NCBI GenBank assembly: GCA_034440575.1
Contig: JAOTOL010001374.1
Coordinates: forward strand, 372,001-436,000
Reading direction: 5' to 3'
From: Imbricaverruca yamaguchii
Taxonomy: Eukaryota > Arthropoda > Thecostraca > Neoverrucidae
DNA: 64,000 nucleotides
Positions 45,034-56,150 of this stretch are shown piece after piece; position 1 is the stretch's first letter, and each line of letters opens with the position of its first letter. Under the pieces are notes generated by a model that saw only the letters and a list, made by a program, of their open reading frames with translations, was not told the origin of the DNA and searched no databases. The position numbers and the translations under genes were made by a program.

Positions 45034-46471
45034 GGTGACAGGCCCCTCCCCCCGCCGACGACCGGACGGACGGCGAGGGACCAAAGGGGCGCCGGCTGCC
45101 ACATTGATCCAGTGACGTCACACCTCCGGCAGGTCCCCTCGCCGGCGGCGCCGCGCGGGGTCGGCGGGCGCCGTCTGGCCGGTGACGTCATCACGGGCGT
45201 GATGTCACCCCAGTGCCACGCGACGTCACGCCTTGGATGCAGCTCGCACACAGCGCTTTTCTTTGCCTGCTTTTAGACATAGCACGATCGGAAACAGGGC
45301 CTAATCAGCCGGATGGAATTGCGTTTGAGTGTAACTTTCTAATGAGTCGGAAACGTGTCCTAATAAGCCTTGAACAGGTTCTGAGAAATGTTCTCATGGC
45401 GTCAGCGATCTATGAGTTCGTGAGAGAGCAGCTAAGCATTTTTCTGGCATTGCACACTGATCTGGTTTTGCTCAGCAAGTTCAGGTTCTAGAGCTTGTTT
45501 CGCTAAGTGTGCGCACCAATATTATATCATTCAGATATTTGTATGCTGCAGTCCATCATCTGCATGCAGTTCATTGTCAAAGCCGTAGCAAACTTGGAAT
45601 GTTCTGAGCCACTGTGGTAACATTAATAAAATTGTTGGTTATACCCGACTGAGGGTTGCCCCTAGCTGGCTACGCCGGGTTGGGCAATGCTTGGCTATAT
45701 CTGACTGAAGGCTATCCCCGCCTGGCTATACCTGGTTAAAGGCTATCTCTGGCTGACTGTGCCTGGCCAGGCTTGGCTCTGCCTGGTTCAAGTTGGATGT
45801 TAAGTCGGTTAAAACTAACGCTAATTTATCCTGAATGCGAAACTCCGCCATCCTTAAGAACCAGGAAGCCATTGAAATAAAACATGACGTTGCATTGGAA
45901 CATGCAGCTTCATATGCAAGGTCAGGCAACTTCAACAAGGTCAACTTCAGGCGTGTCAGATCACAGTCGATCCACATTTGTGAAGTGGAAGCCTGGCATA
46001 GGCCCATTTAATGGGGCCACCATAATCAGTTCGAAAATGTGGGAAACAAGACGTCCTGCGTGATTTTGTACATGCGCATGAGCAGTCATTTTGAAGAACT
46101 GAGCTGCATATATCCTGCATGACAGGTGCGGAACAAACTATCCAGCAGAGAATGCCTTTGAAAGGATTGCGTGGGTCGGACATGCTGTGTTATATCTGTT
46201 GCGCTTCTTGGCGTTTACTTCAACTACCAATGGAAGCAAACGTGGATAACTGATCCACGGCTGCACGAGTTCACATGAAACTAGCTGATGGCTTCCAGCA
46301 AACAGCTGGAGCGTACGCGAGGTCACTCGAGGTCACGCCTGCCACGTGGTGGGCTCAGGTTGGTGACGAGTCCTGGGCACACTACTGTCTCGGATTGGAT
46401 TGTGGCTTTACGACGCACTCAGCAGCCGAGGCCATATAGCGTCGCCTACCCCTCACCCTGGCAGTAAGGGC
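45034..46471. other. No confirmed gene
   Basis: 45615-45790 shows a loose repeat of GGCTAT(A)CC(T)GG-like words at about 25-base spacing, too diverged to define. Otherwise nothing was recognised. CRE-like TGACGTCA occurs at 45113 and 45183. Confidence 0.35.
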
Positions 46472-46547
46472 GGGACATCGTGGGAATCGAACCCCGTACC
46501 TCTGGCGAGCCAGACGCACAGCTTAGCCACTGAGCTACCGACGCCCC
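46472..46547 (-). mobile_element. tRNA-like SINE head
   Basis: A 76-base minus-strand segment: 5' GGGGCGT pairs with 3' ATGTCCC over all seven positions (two G-U), with A box GGTAGCTCAGTGG and B box GGGTTCGATTCC. However, three extra bases precede the D-arm, the anticodon arm gives only a 4-base loop (TCTGG/CCAGA), and the T stem has two mismatches. It is therefore a tRNA-derived SINE head or tRNA relic, related to 1048-1140. Confidence 0.5.
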
Positions 46548-46655
46548 ACACTGCTGCGCCGGCCAGATCGGCTGCTCGCTGGTGTCGTATTTCATGGCCT
46601 CCGTGGCCTTCGACAAGCGGCTTAGAACTGGTTTGTGTGCCGACCGGGCCGTTGT

Positions 46656-46663
46656 TATATAAA
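46656..46663 (+). promoter_or_regulatory. TATA box
   Basis: TATATAAA with an initiator-like TCATAT at 46681-46686; the A at 46683 is 27 bases downstream of the first T, as in focused TATA/Inr promoters. A translation start follows at 46712. Confidence 0.55.
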
Positions 46664-46711
46664 CGACCGGGTTGCTGCTGTCATATCGACCATATCGACC
46701 AGGCCGCTGTA

Positions 46712-47008
46712 ATGTCATCGACCGCGGGGCCACTGGTCGGGGCTAAGCCCGTGCACTACTATGATCTGAACAAGATTACGATCGAACAGGACAAGTTGCC
46801 TTTGTGCAATCTCGAGTGCCTGCAGGAATTGCAAGCTAGGCTGCAGTCATTGTCCGTGTTTCCTCAGCGAAACGAGCGGTCAAAATTTTACAGACAGTAC
46901 CTAAAATTAAAGACTCGTGCATTTCATGCAATGCATACAGTTTTGATGCTTAAACACCAGAAGCATCCCTCTGCAACATTCCTCTACAGCATCCCTCTCA
47001 AACCCTGA
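46712..47008 (+). CDS. Gene start of unknown function behind a TATA promoter
   Basis: From the ATG at 46712 (29 bases after the inferred start site) 98 codons are open, beginning MSSTAGPLVGAKPVHYYDLN, followed by a Leu/Gln-rich helix-like part (LECLQELQARLQSL) and a basic segment (RNERSKFYRQYLKLKTRAF). Composition is protein-like. The last 25-30 codons overlap a pyrimidine-rich stretch that leads to an acceptor (CTGACCTCAG, ending 47014) and a 40-base exon-like segment 47015-47054 with donor CCG|GTACGT, so the true exon may end earlier, near 46915-46940, where only weak donors exist. No family was recognised. It could be a short single-exon gene or the first exon of a longer one. Confidence 0.4.
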   Translation: MSSTAGPLVGAKPVHYYDLNKITIEQDKLPLCNLECLQELQARLQSLSVFPQRNERSKFYRQYLKLKTRAFHAMHTVLMLKHQKHPSATFLYSIPLKP

Positions 47009-47014
47009 CCTCAG

Positions 47015-47054
47015 GAGGCCGTGTCTCAGCTGAAGTTCAGCAACTTCGATTCCG
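47015..47054 (+). CDS. Possible 40-base second exon
   Basis: Bracketed by AG at 47013-47014 and GTACGT at 47055. One frame reads EAVSQLKFSNFDS, which looks like protein. No good phase-matched donor upstream was found, so pairing with the 46712 start is unproven. Confidence 0.25.
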
Positions 47055-47364
47055 GTACGTTGTGCTCGATTCCATACCGCAGGCTTTGTTGAGATCGACT
47101 CTCCTCATAAACCCCTTTGTGGTATGGAATTATAGGTTGCATGCATTATGCATTTGATGTATTCAACTTGGCCCTTCTCACCTTGTACAGGGTGACTTAT
47201 CGAACTTCTTATTGAGGAATTATACACAGGAATTAAATGAAGGCCTGGAACGACCTTCAACCAATCATTCTGCCACATTCTCGTGTCTGGCTGTGGCGTC
47301 GCGACCTCGATGCTCATAAGTGTGTGATTCTGAGTGCGAGCGCATCGTGAAGTGTATGGCCCGA
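47055..47364. other. No confirmed gene
   Basis: Would be intron if the 46712 gene is spliced as suggested. Nothing else recognised. Confidence 0.35.
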
Positions 47365-47515
47365 CGTGCCATAGCCCTCCATTGTGCCACAGACTTTCAG
47401 CCCTTTATTGTACTACAGCCCTTCAGCCCTTCATTGTGCCGCAGCTATTCAGCCCTTCTTTATACCACAGCCCTTCATCTCTTCATTGTGCCACAGCCAC
47501 AGTCCTTCAGCGTAG
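47365..47515. repeat. Minisatellite, ~26-bp unit
   Basis: Five to six copies pairing CAGCCCTTC with CATTGTGCCACAG, with some length variation. Confidence 0.8.
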
Positions 47516-47560
47516 CCGGCAGGACACAGCACCAGCCCGGTCGCCTGCTGGACGACCAAG

Positions 47561-47591
47561 GACCCCGGACGTACGAAGTCCTTGGTCGTGA
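47561..47591. repeat. Inverted repeat, 10-bp arms
   Basis: GACCAAGGAC and GTCCTTGGTC face each other across about a dozen bases; a stable hairpin is possible. Confidence 0.75.
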
Positions 47592-47649
47592 GACGTGCCA
47601 CATCGGCACGCTGGTGGTCGGCTGTCGGCTGAAGCCGGCGATGGCCGTC

Positions 47650-47709
47650 CGCACGTCGGCACGTCGGCACGTCGGCACGTCCGCACGCCGGCACGTCCGC
47701 ACGTCCGCA
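47650..47709. repeat. 8-bp repeat (CACGTCSG)
   Basis: About seven copies of CACGTCGG / CACGTCCG / CACGCCGG. Confidence 0.9.
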
Positions 47710-48219
47710 CAGGGAGCGAGCTGTCCACCACAGCTGGAGGGCTGGCTGCTGCTGTTCACACTGCAGTGGGCTCGGGTCCGGTCTGCCGCATCAAACTGAG
47801 CCGGTGATCTGCCTCTATTGGGGTATGGCCGGACGTCCGATCCGCTACGGCAGCAGTGGCACAAACGTTCGGGATCAACTTTCGGCGTTGCCAAGGGAAG
47901 TGAATGCCAGGACAGGGTCGGTGGTCGACAGCTCCGCATCAGCTGTCTGTCTGTCTGTATGTCTGACACTGACACCACCGAACCCACCCCGTTTGCCGCC
48001 AGTCGGCCCCCAGCCTGGGCAGACCTTATTGGCTGTCCGATATCCGCGGTGGACGAAGGTGTGGCCCACACCGTGTGGGCGACTGGTGTGGCAAACAATT
48101 TGCATGTTGTTGCACACTGACATGTTTGCTTTTTCTGTTTGTCCAGGCGTCCCGTGTGGAGTGCAATTACTGTCTTTACCACTTGTCTTGACACGTTTAT
48201 TACAATTGGACCACTGGCC
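47710..48219. other. No confirmed gene
   Basis: A short (TGTC)n run at 47946-47960. No supported exon. Confidence 0.4.
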
Positions 48220-48315
48220 GATCCACCGATCACCCGCCGATCACACGCCGATCACCCGTCGACCACCCGCCGATCACCCGCCGATCACCCATCGATCATC
48301 CGCCGATCATCTGGC
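48220..48315. repeat. Minisatellite, 11-bp unit (GATCACCCGCC)
   Basis: About eight copies of GATCACCCGCC and close variants. Confidence 0.92.
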
Positions 48316-48461
48316 CTTAGTGCAGGAAATGCCGTGAACTATTAGATCCGCATGTGTGCCCACATAGCACACACATTCGAGAGTAGCTTCACCCAACGTA
48401 CAACCTACCAACAACACTGCACATGTACGTATGTATGTGCCAAGTGGACGGCAACAGTTCC

Positions 48462-51180
48462 TCAGGGGTCCGCCCTAGTCGTCTCGACAAACCCGGCCAA
48501 CCCAAGGCCACCTCCTCAGGGGTCCGCCCTAGTCGTCTCGACAAACCTGGCCAACCCAAGCCTAGCTCCTCAGGGGTCCGCCCTAGTCGTCTCGACAAAC
48601 CTGGCCAACCCAAGGCCACCTCCTCAGGGGTCCGCCCTAGTCGTCTCGACAAACCTGGCCAACCCAAGTCCAGCTCCTCAGGGGTCCGCCCTAGTCGTCT
48701 CGACAAACCTGGCCAACCCAAGCCCAGCTCCTCAGGGGTCCGCCCTAGTCGTCTCGGCTGGTCCGGCCAACCCAAGCCCAGCTCCTCAGGGGTCCGCCCT
48801 AGTCGTCTCGACAAACCCGGCCAACCCAAGGCCACCTCCTCAGGGGTCCGCCCTAGTCGTCTCGACAAACCTGGCCAACCCAAGCCTAGCTCCTCAGGGG
48901 TCCGCCCTAGTCGTCTCGACAAACCTGGCCAACCCAAGGCCACCTCCTCAGGGGTCCGCCCTAGTCGTCTCGACAAACCTGGCCAACCCAAGGCCAGCTC
49001 CTCAGGGGTCCGCCCTAGTCGTCTCGACAAACCTGGCCAACCCAAGCCCAGCTCCTCAGGGGTCCGCCCTAGTCGTCTCGACAAACCTGGCCAACCCAAG
49101 CCCAGCTCCTCAGGGGTCCGCCCTAGTCGTCTCGACAAACCTGGCCAACCCAAGCCCAGCTCCTCAGGGGTCCGCCCTAGTCGTCTCGACAAACCTGGCC
49201 AACCCAAGCCCAGCTCCTCAGGGGTCCGCCCTAGTCGTCTCGACAAACCTGGCCAACCCAAGCCCAGCTCCTCAGGGGGGGTCTCGACAAACCTGCCACT
49301 CCTCAGGGGTCCGCCTAGTCGTCTCGACAAACCTGGCCAACCCAAGCCCAGCTCCTCAGGGGTCCGCCCTAGTCGTCTCGACAAACCTGGCCAACCCAAG
49401 GCCAGCTCCTCAGGGGTCCGCCCTAGTCGTCTCGACAAACCTGGCCAACCCAAGCCCAGCTCCTCAGGGGTCCGTCCGCCTAGTCGTCTCGACAAACCTG
49501 GCCAACCCAAGCCCAGCTCCTCAGGGGTCCGCCCTAGTCGTCTCGACAAACCTGGCCAACCCAAGCCCAGCTCCTCAGGGGTCCGCCCTAGTCGTCTCGA
49601 CAAACCTGGCCAACCCAAGCCCAGCTCCTCAGTCCGGGGTCCGCCCTAGTCGTCTCGACAAACCTGGCCAACCCAAGCCCAGCTCCTCAGGGGTCCGCCC
49701 TAGTCGTCTCGACAAACCTGGCCAACCCAAGCCCAGCTCCTCAGGGGTCCGCCCTAGTCGTCTCGACAAACCTGGCCAACCCAAGCCCAGCTCCTCAGGG
49801 GTCCGCCCTAGTCGTCTCGACAAACCTGGCCAACCCAAGCCCAGCTCCTCAGGGGTCCGCCCTAGTCGTCTCGACAAACCTGGCCAACCCAAGCCCAGCT
49901 CCTCAGGGGTCCGCCCTGGTCGTCTCGACAAACCTGGCCAACCCAAGCCCAGCTCCTCAGGGGTCCGCCCTAGTCGTCTCGACAAACCTGGCCAACCCAA
50001 GCCCAGCTCCTCAGGGGTCCGCCCTAGTCGTCTCGACAAACCTGGCCAACCCAAGCCCAGCTCCTCAGGGGTCCGCCCTAGTCGTCTCGACAAACCTGGC
50101 CAACCCAAGCCCAGCTCCTCAGGGGTCCGCCCTAGTCGTCTCGACAAACCTGGCCAACCCAAGCCCAGCTCCTCAGGGGTCCGCCCTAGTCGTCTCGACA
50201 AACCTGGCCAACCCAAGCCCAGCTCCTCAGGGGTCCGCCCTAGTCGTCTCGACAAACCTGGCAACAAGCCCAGCTCCTCAGGGGTCCGCCCTAGTCGTCT
50301 CGACAAACCTGGCCAACCCAAGCCCAGCTCCTCAGGGGTCCGCCCTAGTCGTCTCGACAAACCTGGCCAACCCAAGCCCAGCTCCTCAGGGGTCCGCCCT
50401 AGTCGTCTCGACAAACCTGGCCAACCCAAGCCCAGCTCCTCAGGGGTCCGCCCTAGTCGTCTCGACAAACCTGGCCAACCCAAGCCCAGCTCCTCAGGGG
50501 TCCGCCCTAGTCGTCTCGACAAACCTGGCCAACCCAAGCCCAGCTCCTCAGGGGTCCGCCCTAGTCGTCTCGACAAACCTGGCCAACCCAAGCCCAGCTC
50601 CTCAGGGGTCCGCCCTGGTCGTCTCGACAAACCTGGCCAACCCAAGCCCAGCTCCTCAGGGGTCCGCCCTGGTCGTCTCGACAAACCTGGCCAACCCAAG
50701 GCCAGCTCCTCAGGGGTCCGCTGTCGTCTCGACAAACCTGGCCAACCCAAGCCCAGCTCCTCAGGGGTCCGCCCTAGTCGTCTCGACAAACCTGGCCAAC
50801 CCAAGCCCAGCTCCTCAGGGGTCCGCCCTGGTCGTCTCGACAAACCTGGCCAACCCAAGGCCAGCTCCTCAGGGGTCCGCCCTGGTCGTCTCGACAAACC
50901 TGCGCCCAGCTCCTCAGGGGTCCGCCCTAGTCGTCTCGACAAACCTGGCCAACCCAAGCCCAGCTCCTCAGGGGTCCGCCCTGGTCGTCTCGACAAACCT
51001 GGCCAACCCAAGCCCAGCTCCTCAGGGGTCCGCCCTAGTCGTCTCGACAAACCTGGCCAACCCAAGCCCAGCTCCTCAGGGGTCCGCCCTAGTCGTCTCG
51101 ACAAACCTGGCCAACCCAAGCCCAGCTCCTCAGGGGTCCGCCCTGGTCGTCTCGACAAACCTGGCCAACCCAAGGCCAGC
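48462..51180. repeat. Minisatellite, 54-bp unit, ~50 copies
   Basis: The largest array in the window. The 54-bp unit contains CAGGGGTCCGCCCTAGTCGT, CTCGACAAACCTGGCCAACC and CAAGCCCAGCTC. Copies are highly similar; common variants are CTGGTCG, AAGGCC and CCACCTC. Rare length changes occur near 49275 (complex, +30), 49478 (+3), 49632 (+4), 50262 (-3), 50720 (-3) and 50900 (-9). The plus strand is open for 992 codons from 48352 to 51330, changing repeat phase at the +4 event; the minus strand is also open. In one phase it would encode an 18-residue repeat (SSSGVRPSRLDKPGQPKP). No promoter, conserved flanking domain or splice evidence was found, so I annotate it as satellite DNA. Confidence 0.93.
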
Positions 51181-51544
51181 CACTCAGGAGAACACCAATT
51201 CACGGAGTCGAGGGTCACGGCACCAAACCGAGTCAACTTCCCTAGTTGCATACTCCATGAATGCCAGAAGGTTAGCAAAGCAAGATGTCCATGCGGAGTA
51301 TCCCTCAAATGCCAGTGCCTATCAAGATGAGTCTGAACATGCCCCTTGGTAAGTTATTTCCGAGCGCCTGGCAAACTAATGAGCTTGAGGTAACTGACCA
51401 AGAACTTCCTACACAAATTCCATTGCCATGTTTGAAAATTCGGCACTGCATTGCATCACTAATCCTCAGGGACTTCGTGACGCTAAAAAGATCGTCTGCA
51501 AATCACACCGAGAGGAACTGCTTAACTTAGGCACACCCAACTAA
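51181..51544. other. Spacer, possibly LINE remnant
   Basis: Lies between the 54-bp array and the minus-strand LINE; the reverse transcriptase may continue into it in decayed form, but I cannot identify motifs. Confidence 0.35.
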
Positions 51545-52190
51545 AACCCTTGCACACATGTCATCAGGTCCTGCGGCTTTATTCGGCTTGTTTTTCGGTA
51601 GTTTGGTTTCAACAGCTTCTGCAATTATTGCAAGATCTTCTGTCTTATTCCCTGCCATAGTGGAACCTCAGTGTTTTCAGATGCGCCTAAATTCTCTTTA
51701 GGAACAATTGATCAGAATTGTTTGTTGAGGAGCTCTTCTGTATTACAATCCTCAGCCACTATTTCACAATATACAGGTCCATAGGCTCCGTATTTAATTT
51801 TGCATTTAAACTTGTACAAGCTAAAGAACGTTTTACGAGCTAATTTAATTTCAGGTTGACTTTAAGACGCTTGCTCAAGCACACCAGCAAACGCCTTACT
51901 TCTCTGCTCAGTCTTCCCTGGTTTTACTTCCCCGAAGGACGTCTTGCCTTGTTCATATTTATTTGCGCATTGGAATTCATATATCCTGGCCTTGAAACAG
52001 CTTCCCACATTTGGTAGGCTGCGAAACGCGACAACAAATCTTTCCACTGAATTCCAGCCAGGAAGATCCTGAGCTGATCATGTTTCCATTGAGCAGGATT
52101 TAGGATCAGTGTTCCATTGTCCTCAACACTTCCAGCATATAAGGAAAAACGTATAATGTTATGATCACTATCTCCGAACATGTCTATTCC
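51545..52190 (-). mobile_element. Decayed CR1-like LINE fragment (endonuclease end to RT start)
   Basis: On the minus strand, 52181-51924 encodes GDSDHNIIRFSL, the end of an APE-type endonuclease (SDH motif), followed by a segment like the linker of CR1/L2 ORF2. Further on, about 51655-51550 in another frame reads NKPNKAAGPDDMCARVL, matching the N-K-A-x-G-P-D start of non-LTR reverse transcriptases. Several frame changes and stops separate the two, so it is dead. It could belong to the same broad group as the 37641-38141 fragment but covers a different part. Confidence 0.72.
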
Positions 52191-52900
52191 CCTTACGTTC
52201 TGTATATGTAAGAAATTACGTTCTACCTACGTCACAATTCTTATTGGTAATTATAATTATTCTGCATTTTACGACCATCCATCGGATCCTGAAGGAAAAG
52301 TGTCAATTCATGACAAAACTTTCCCCTCACATGATAAATGCCTTCATGTACAGCTCGCTTCTACATTCATACCTACTATCTCGCAGCATTGTTTTGAGTG
52401 TTCGGAAGCCAAGTCGAACTCTGCATCAAACATGCTCAGAGCGCTTGATGCTTGATGCTCGACCATATTCTTTGAAGTTGCTACAGTTAGCTGGATTGCG
52501 ATGGAATTTGTACGTCACACCCGGAAATTTCCCTGGGTGACAATCGTGATGACAGATTTTCCGCATTGTGATGACAGAACAACGTGGCAACAGATAATGT
52601 CAGATCAAGTTCGCTCCATGCGGAGATTCACTGCAGCGTCCTCCGTAAATCGTCAATATAGCCTTGGATTCAAATAGCCTCTTCTTGTATGTACAACAAT
52701 GTTCTTGAGATGCCACTGAATAATGCTTCCTGCAACATTGATGCCTGATTGTACCCTGCAAATTTTGATGGTTCTGACTGAAAACATTTCCAAGGTAGCA
52801 CCAACTCACAACAAATCCTCCCATTTTTCGATAACATCTGATGCCACCATGATTTTCTATTCACGCCTAGGCGCCCACTATAATTATTTATTTTCCTGAT
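52191..52900. other. Intergenic, no gene seen
   Basis: AT-rich sequence; no exon, repeat or RNA gene recognised. Confidence 0.45.
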
Positions 52901-53066
52901 TGAGAACGAGTAGTCTAGGGATAAGTTGCCCGTCGTACAATCGAAAGATCGTGGGTTCGAATCTCACCTGTCGCTTCTCTTCGCCCGCGACCAAACGGCG
53001 TGAGATATCGGCGACGATACATGATGCAATGGTCGATGTGTCGTAAAACCAACGATCACCACCACC
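52901..53066 (+). mobile_element. tRNA-derived SINE, family A, near-complete
   Basis: tRNA-like head 52904-52975: A box GTAGTCTAGGGATAAG, B box GTGGGTTCGAATCTCAC whose T-arm forms a full 5-bp stem (GTGGG/CTCAC). Body: TCTCTTCGCCCGCGACCAAA and GTGTCGTAAAACCAACG, then a short (CAC)n tail. Same family as 23971-24158 (minus) and 36654-36750. Confidence 0.87.
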
Positions 53067-54154
53067 AGCGGCTTTTGGCGCCGTACTCTGACACGAGCAT
53101 TTGTGGCGCTCACAATGGCCGATAACAGCGGCGGAAAACACTTGATGGGAACCACTGACTCCGTTCCGAAGGCAATCATGGGAAAAATTGTATCCATCCT
53201 TTCGTATATACCCCTTCCAGACTTATCTTGAAAGATATTGGCTTACCATTACATATAATAAAATACATACAAAATAAACGACCTGGTGCTCGTGTCATAA
53301 GAAGCGCAGCACCTTCGGTCATGATTTTTGTAGTTCTAGAACTTCGCGTTCCATAAACAACACAGAAAACAACCATGATTCACGAACAAGAAAAGACGGC
53401 ACAATTGAACGACACATGCGGTGGATTATGGCTCTCAAACGACAGGACGCGGCGATTGCGGCGAGCAAAGCGGCGCCAATTTCGTAAAGGTCGACGTTGC
53501 GGAAGGCTTCACATCGGCCGACGCCGGAGAGCGGTCCGGACGCCGACTCCACTCACGCATCTCGCTGGCGAAGGCGTTCATGACGCACGCCGGTCGGTGG
53601 CCGCAGCGCGACGCGAAGCGCAGCCACCGTCACCACCCCTGGCGGCCGACTGTGGCTGGCGCGGCCGGCCCGCCGCCTGCGTGAAGGCCGCCGCCGGTCG
53701 GCCAGCCTCACCGCCCCAGGCACTTTCACCCGACGGCGCGCTGCCGCACCTCCGACACCGCTGACGAATGCGCCGCCAGGTGCGACGAAGATATTGGGCC
53801 GCCGACGCGGCATCGCTGGCCGCACGTGCCGTCGACGCCACGGCTGCCGGCCAATCTCCGATCACCAGTTGCTGCCACGCGCTCGGCGATTGACGGCGAG
53901 AGGTGGGCATCTGCTGCTGTCGAGTCGCGGCCGCACACCACCCGCTGTCTGGCGGATTGTTCGGGTTGGCGAGTGCGCAAGCCCAGCGTACGATTGGTAA
54001 CGTTCCAAGTTGCGCCACGCTAGGTCGCGCTGCGAGGACGACCCCGTATGGCGCTGGATCGTCACGAGTCGCCACGTCAGCCGGCCGGGTCATGGCCGGA
54101 CCATCTCACCGTATACGGTTGCGTGAGGGTGGTGGCAGGGCCGACGAGGCGACA
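53067..54154. other. GC-rich island without a confirmed gene
   Basis: 53400-54150 is strongly CpG-rich. The minus strand is open for 171 codons (53578-54093), and a GTGAGT donor on that strand lies near 53550, so a first exon on the minus strand is conceivable. I see no recognisable domain and the Ala/Arg-rich composition is what GC-rich DNA gives by chance. Confidence 0.3.
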
Positions 54155-54720
54155 CGGATTGCTGTTAAAGGCTGCGGCAGAGACCACCACACTGAGCCTG
54201 CTGCTGAAGGCTGCGGCAGAGGCTACTACACTCTGAGCCTGCCGCTAAAGGCTGCGGCGGAGGTCACCACACTGAGCCTGCCGCTGAAGGCTGCGGCAGA
54301 GGCTACTACACTCTGAGCCTGCTGTTAAAAGCTGAGGCAGAGGTCACCACACTGAGCCTGCCGTTAAAGGCTGCGGCAGAGGTCACCACACTGAGCCTGC
54401 CGTTAAAGGCTGCGGCAGAGGTCACCACACTGAGCCTGCCGCTGAAGGCTGCGGCAGAGGCTACCACACTGAGCCTGCTGCTGAAGGCTGTGGCAGAGGC
54501 TACTACACTGAGCCTGCCGCTGAAGGCTGCGGCGGAGGCCACCACACTGAGCCTGCTGCTGAAGGCTGTGGCAGAGGCTACTACACTGAGCCTGCCGCTG
54601 AAGGCTGCGGCAGAGGCCACACACTGAAGCTGGAGAGCTACCACTGAGCCTGCCGCTGAAGGCTGCGGCAGAGGCTACTACACTGAGCTTGCAGCTGGTG
54701 GCTGCGGCAGAGGCTACAAC
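54155..54720. repeat. Minisatellite, 39-bp unit
   Basis: About 14 copies of a 39-bp unit containing CTGAGCCTGCCGCTGAAGGC and TGCGGCAGAGGCYACYACA, with one shortened copy near 54620. A 13-residue frame is open on both strands. Confidence 0.94.
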
Positions 54721-54854
54721 ACTGGGCCGTCGGAGTTGCACTCACAACATCCGGCTGTGCCACTGTCGTGGTTTACTTTCGTGCTTCCTGGACTGGGGAT
54801 ATGCTTTGGACACCGGACACTAGCACATGTCGGCTTGATCTTGATATCACGAGG
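54721..54854. other. Spacer
   Basis: Short unique sequence between two arrays. Confidence 0.4.
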
Positions 54855-54968
54855 AGGTATGACGCAACCGATGGTTGCTATGATGCAGCCGATGGTCGTT
54901 ATGATGCAGCCGATGGTTATTATGGTGCAGCCGATGGTCACTATGATGTAGCCGATGGTTAATATGAT
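54855..54968. repeat. Minisatellite, 21-bp unit
   Basis: Five copies of a 21-bp unit with GATGCAGCCGATGGTYRYTA. Confidence 0.93.
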
Positions 54969-55094
54969 GCAACTCAGGAAATTGCGATTAATAAAACGTG
55001 TGCATGAATGGAGGATGATTGACTGAAGTTGGCGTGGCGAAGTGAACAAGGTGACATAGCCGCAGTGCAGGTGGTGTTAAAAGCAACCCTTCCC

Positions 55095-55200
55095 TCCTAA
55101 TGTTATTATTCCGGCCGCCACACCTGCTCCACCGGAGTCTGCAGTCTAAATCCAATGCTAACATTCCGGCCGCCACACCTACTCCATTTGAGTCTCAAAT
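55095..55200. repeat. Direct duplication around ATTCCGGCCGCCACACCT
   Basis: Two copies about 54 bases apart, each with ATTCCGGCCGCCACACCTRC TCCA and GAGTCT. Confidence 0.75.
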
Positions 55201-55509
55201 CTGGACCGCACGAGTATTCATTTACAATGAACGCCTTTGTCACAAAGACCTGCCTTCAGGAATTCTTTACAGGACCAAAGCTCGAGGGTCATAATTGCCT
55301 AGGTTAAAAATGGTGATTGCCTAAGGCCGCGAAAACTCAGCCTAGACTTTTGCGATGACCCAATCTTCAGATTCGCAATGAGCGAGCTGTAATGGCCATG
55401 ATTACTCAACCGTGATGTCCGTGGAGACTCAACATTGGGGGTCGCGATTGGCCAACTTTGAGGATCGTTACGAGTGGCCCGACCTCGCGGGAGCAGCGGA
55501 GCGTGCAAT
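55201..55509. other. Spacer, no gene seen
   Basis: No supported exon. Confidence 0.4.
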
Positions 55510-56150
55510 ACGCTACGCTTACGCTGGCGGTGTCGGGGTGCTGGCAGCGGACGGAGGAGCGCCTCGTCTCTGCTGGCGGTGTCGGGGTGCTGACAACGGA
55601 CGGAGGAGCGGCTCGTCTCTGCTGGCGGTGTCGGGGTGCTGACAACGGACGGAGGAGCGCCTCGTCCCCGCTGACGGTGTCGGGGTGCTGACAGCGGACG
55701 GAGGAGCGGCTCGTCTCCGCTGGCGGTGTCGGGGTGCTGACAACGGACGGAGGAGCGCCTCGTCCCCGCTGACGGTGTCGGGGTGCTGACAGCGGACGCA
55801 GGAGCGGCTCGTCTCTGCTGGCGGTGTCGGGGTGCTGACAACAGACGGAGGAGCGGCTCGTCTTCGCTGACGGTGTCAGGGTACTGACAGCGGACGGAGG
55901 AGCGCCTCGTCCCCGCTGACGGTGTCGGGGTGCTGACAACAGACGGAGGAGCGGCTCGTCTTCGCTGACGGTGTCGGGGTGCTGACAACGGACGGAGGAG
56001 CGCCTCGTCCCCGCTGACGGTGTCGGGGTGCTGACAGCGGACGGAGGAGCGGCTCGTCCCCGCTGACGGTGTTGGTGTGCTGACAACAGACGTAGGAGCG
56101 GCTCGTCTCTGCTGGCGGTGTCAGGGTACTGGCAGCGGACGGAGGAACGC
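55510..56150. repeat. Minisatellite, 49-bp unit
   Basis: Thirteen copies of a 49-bp unit with GGTGTCGGGGTGCTGACAAC and GGACGGAGGAGCGGCTCGTC. Period is not a multiple of three. Confidence 0.95.

Noticed and set aside
46472..46547. Functional tRNA gene
   Set aside because: Acceptor stem pairs, but the D-arm offset, 4-base anticodon loop and broken T stem do not allow a working tRNA.
48462..51180. CRISPR array
   Set aside because: Units are contiguous with no unique spacers and the sequence is eukaryotic; the same holds for every other regular array here.
48352..51330. 992-codon open frame on the plus strand as a protein
   Set aside because: It is almost wholly the 54-bp satellite and changes repeat phase midway; the minus strand is open too. 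Kept only as a finding about indel lengths.
53578..54093. 171-codon minus-strand gene in the GC-rich island
   Set aside because: Ala/Arg-rich composition expected by chance in CpG-rich DNA; no motif and no paired splice sites.
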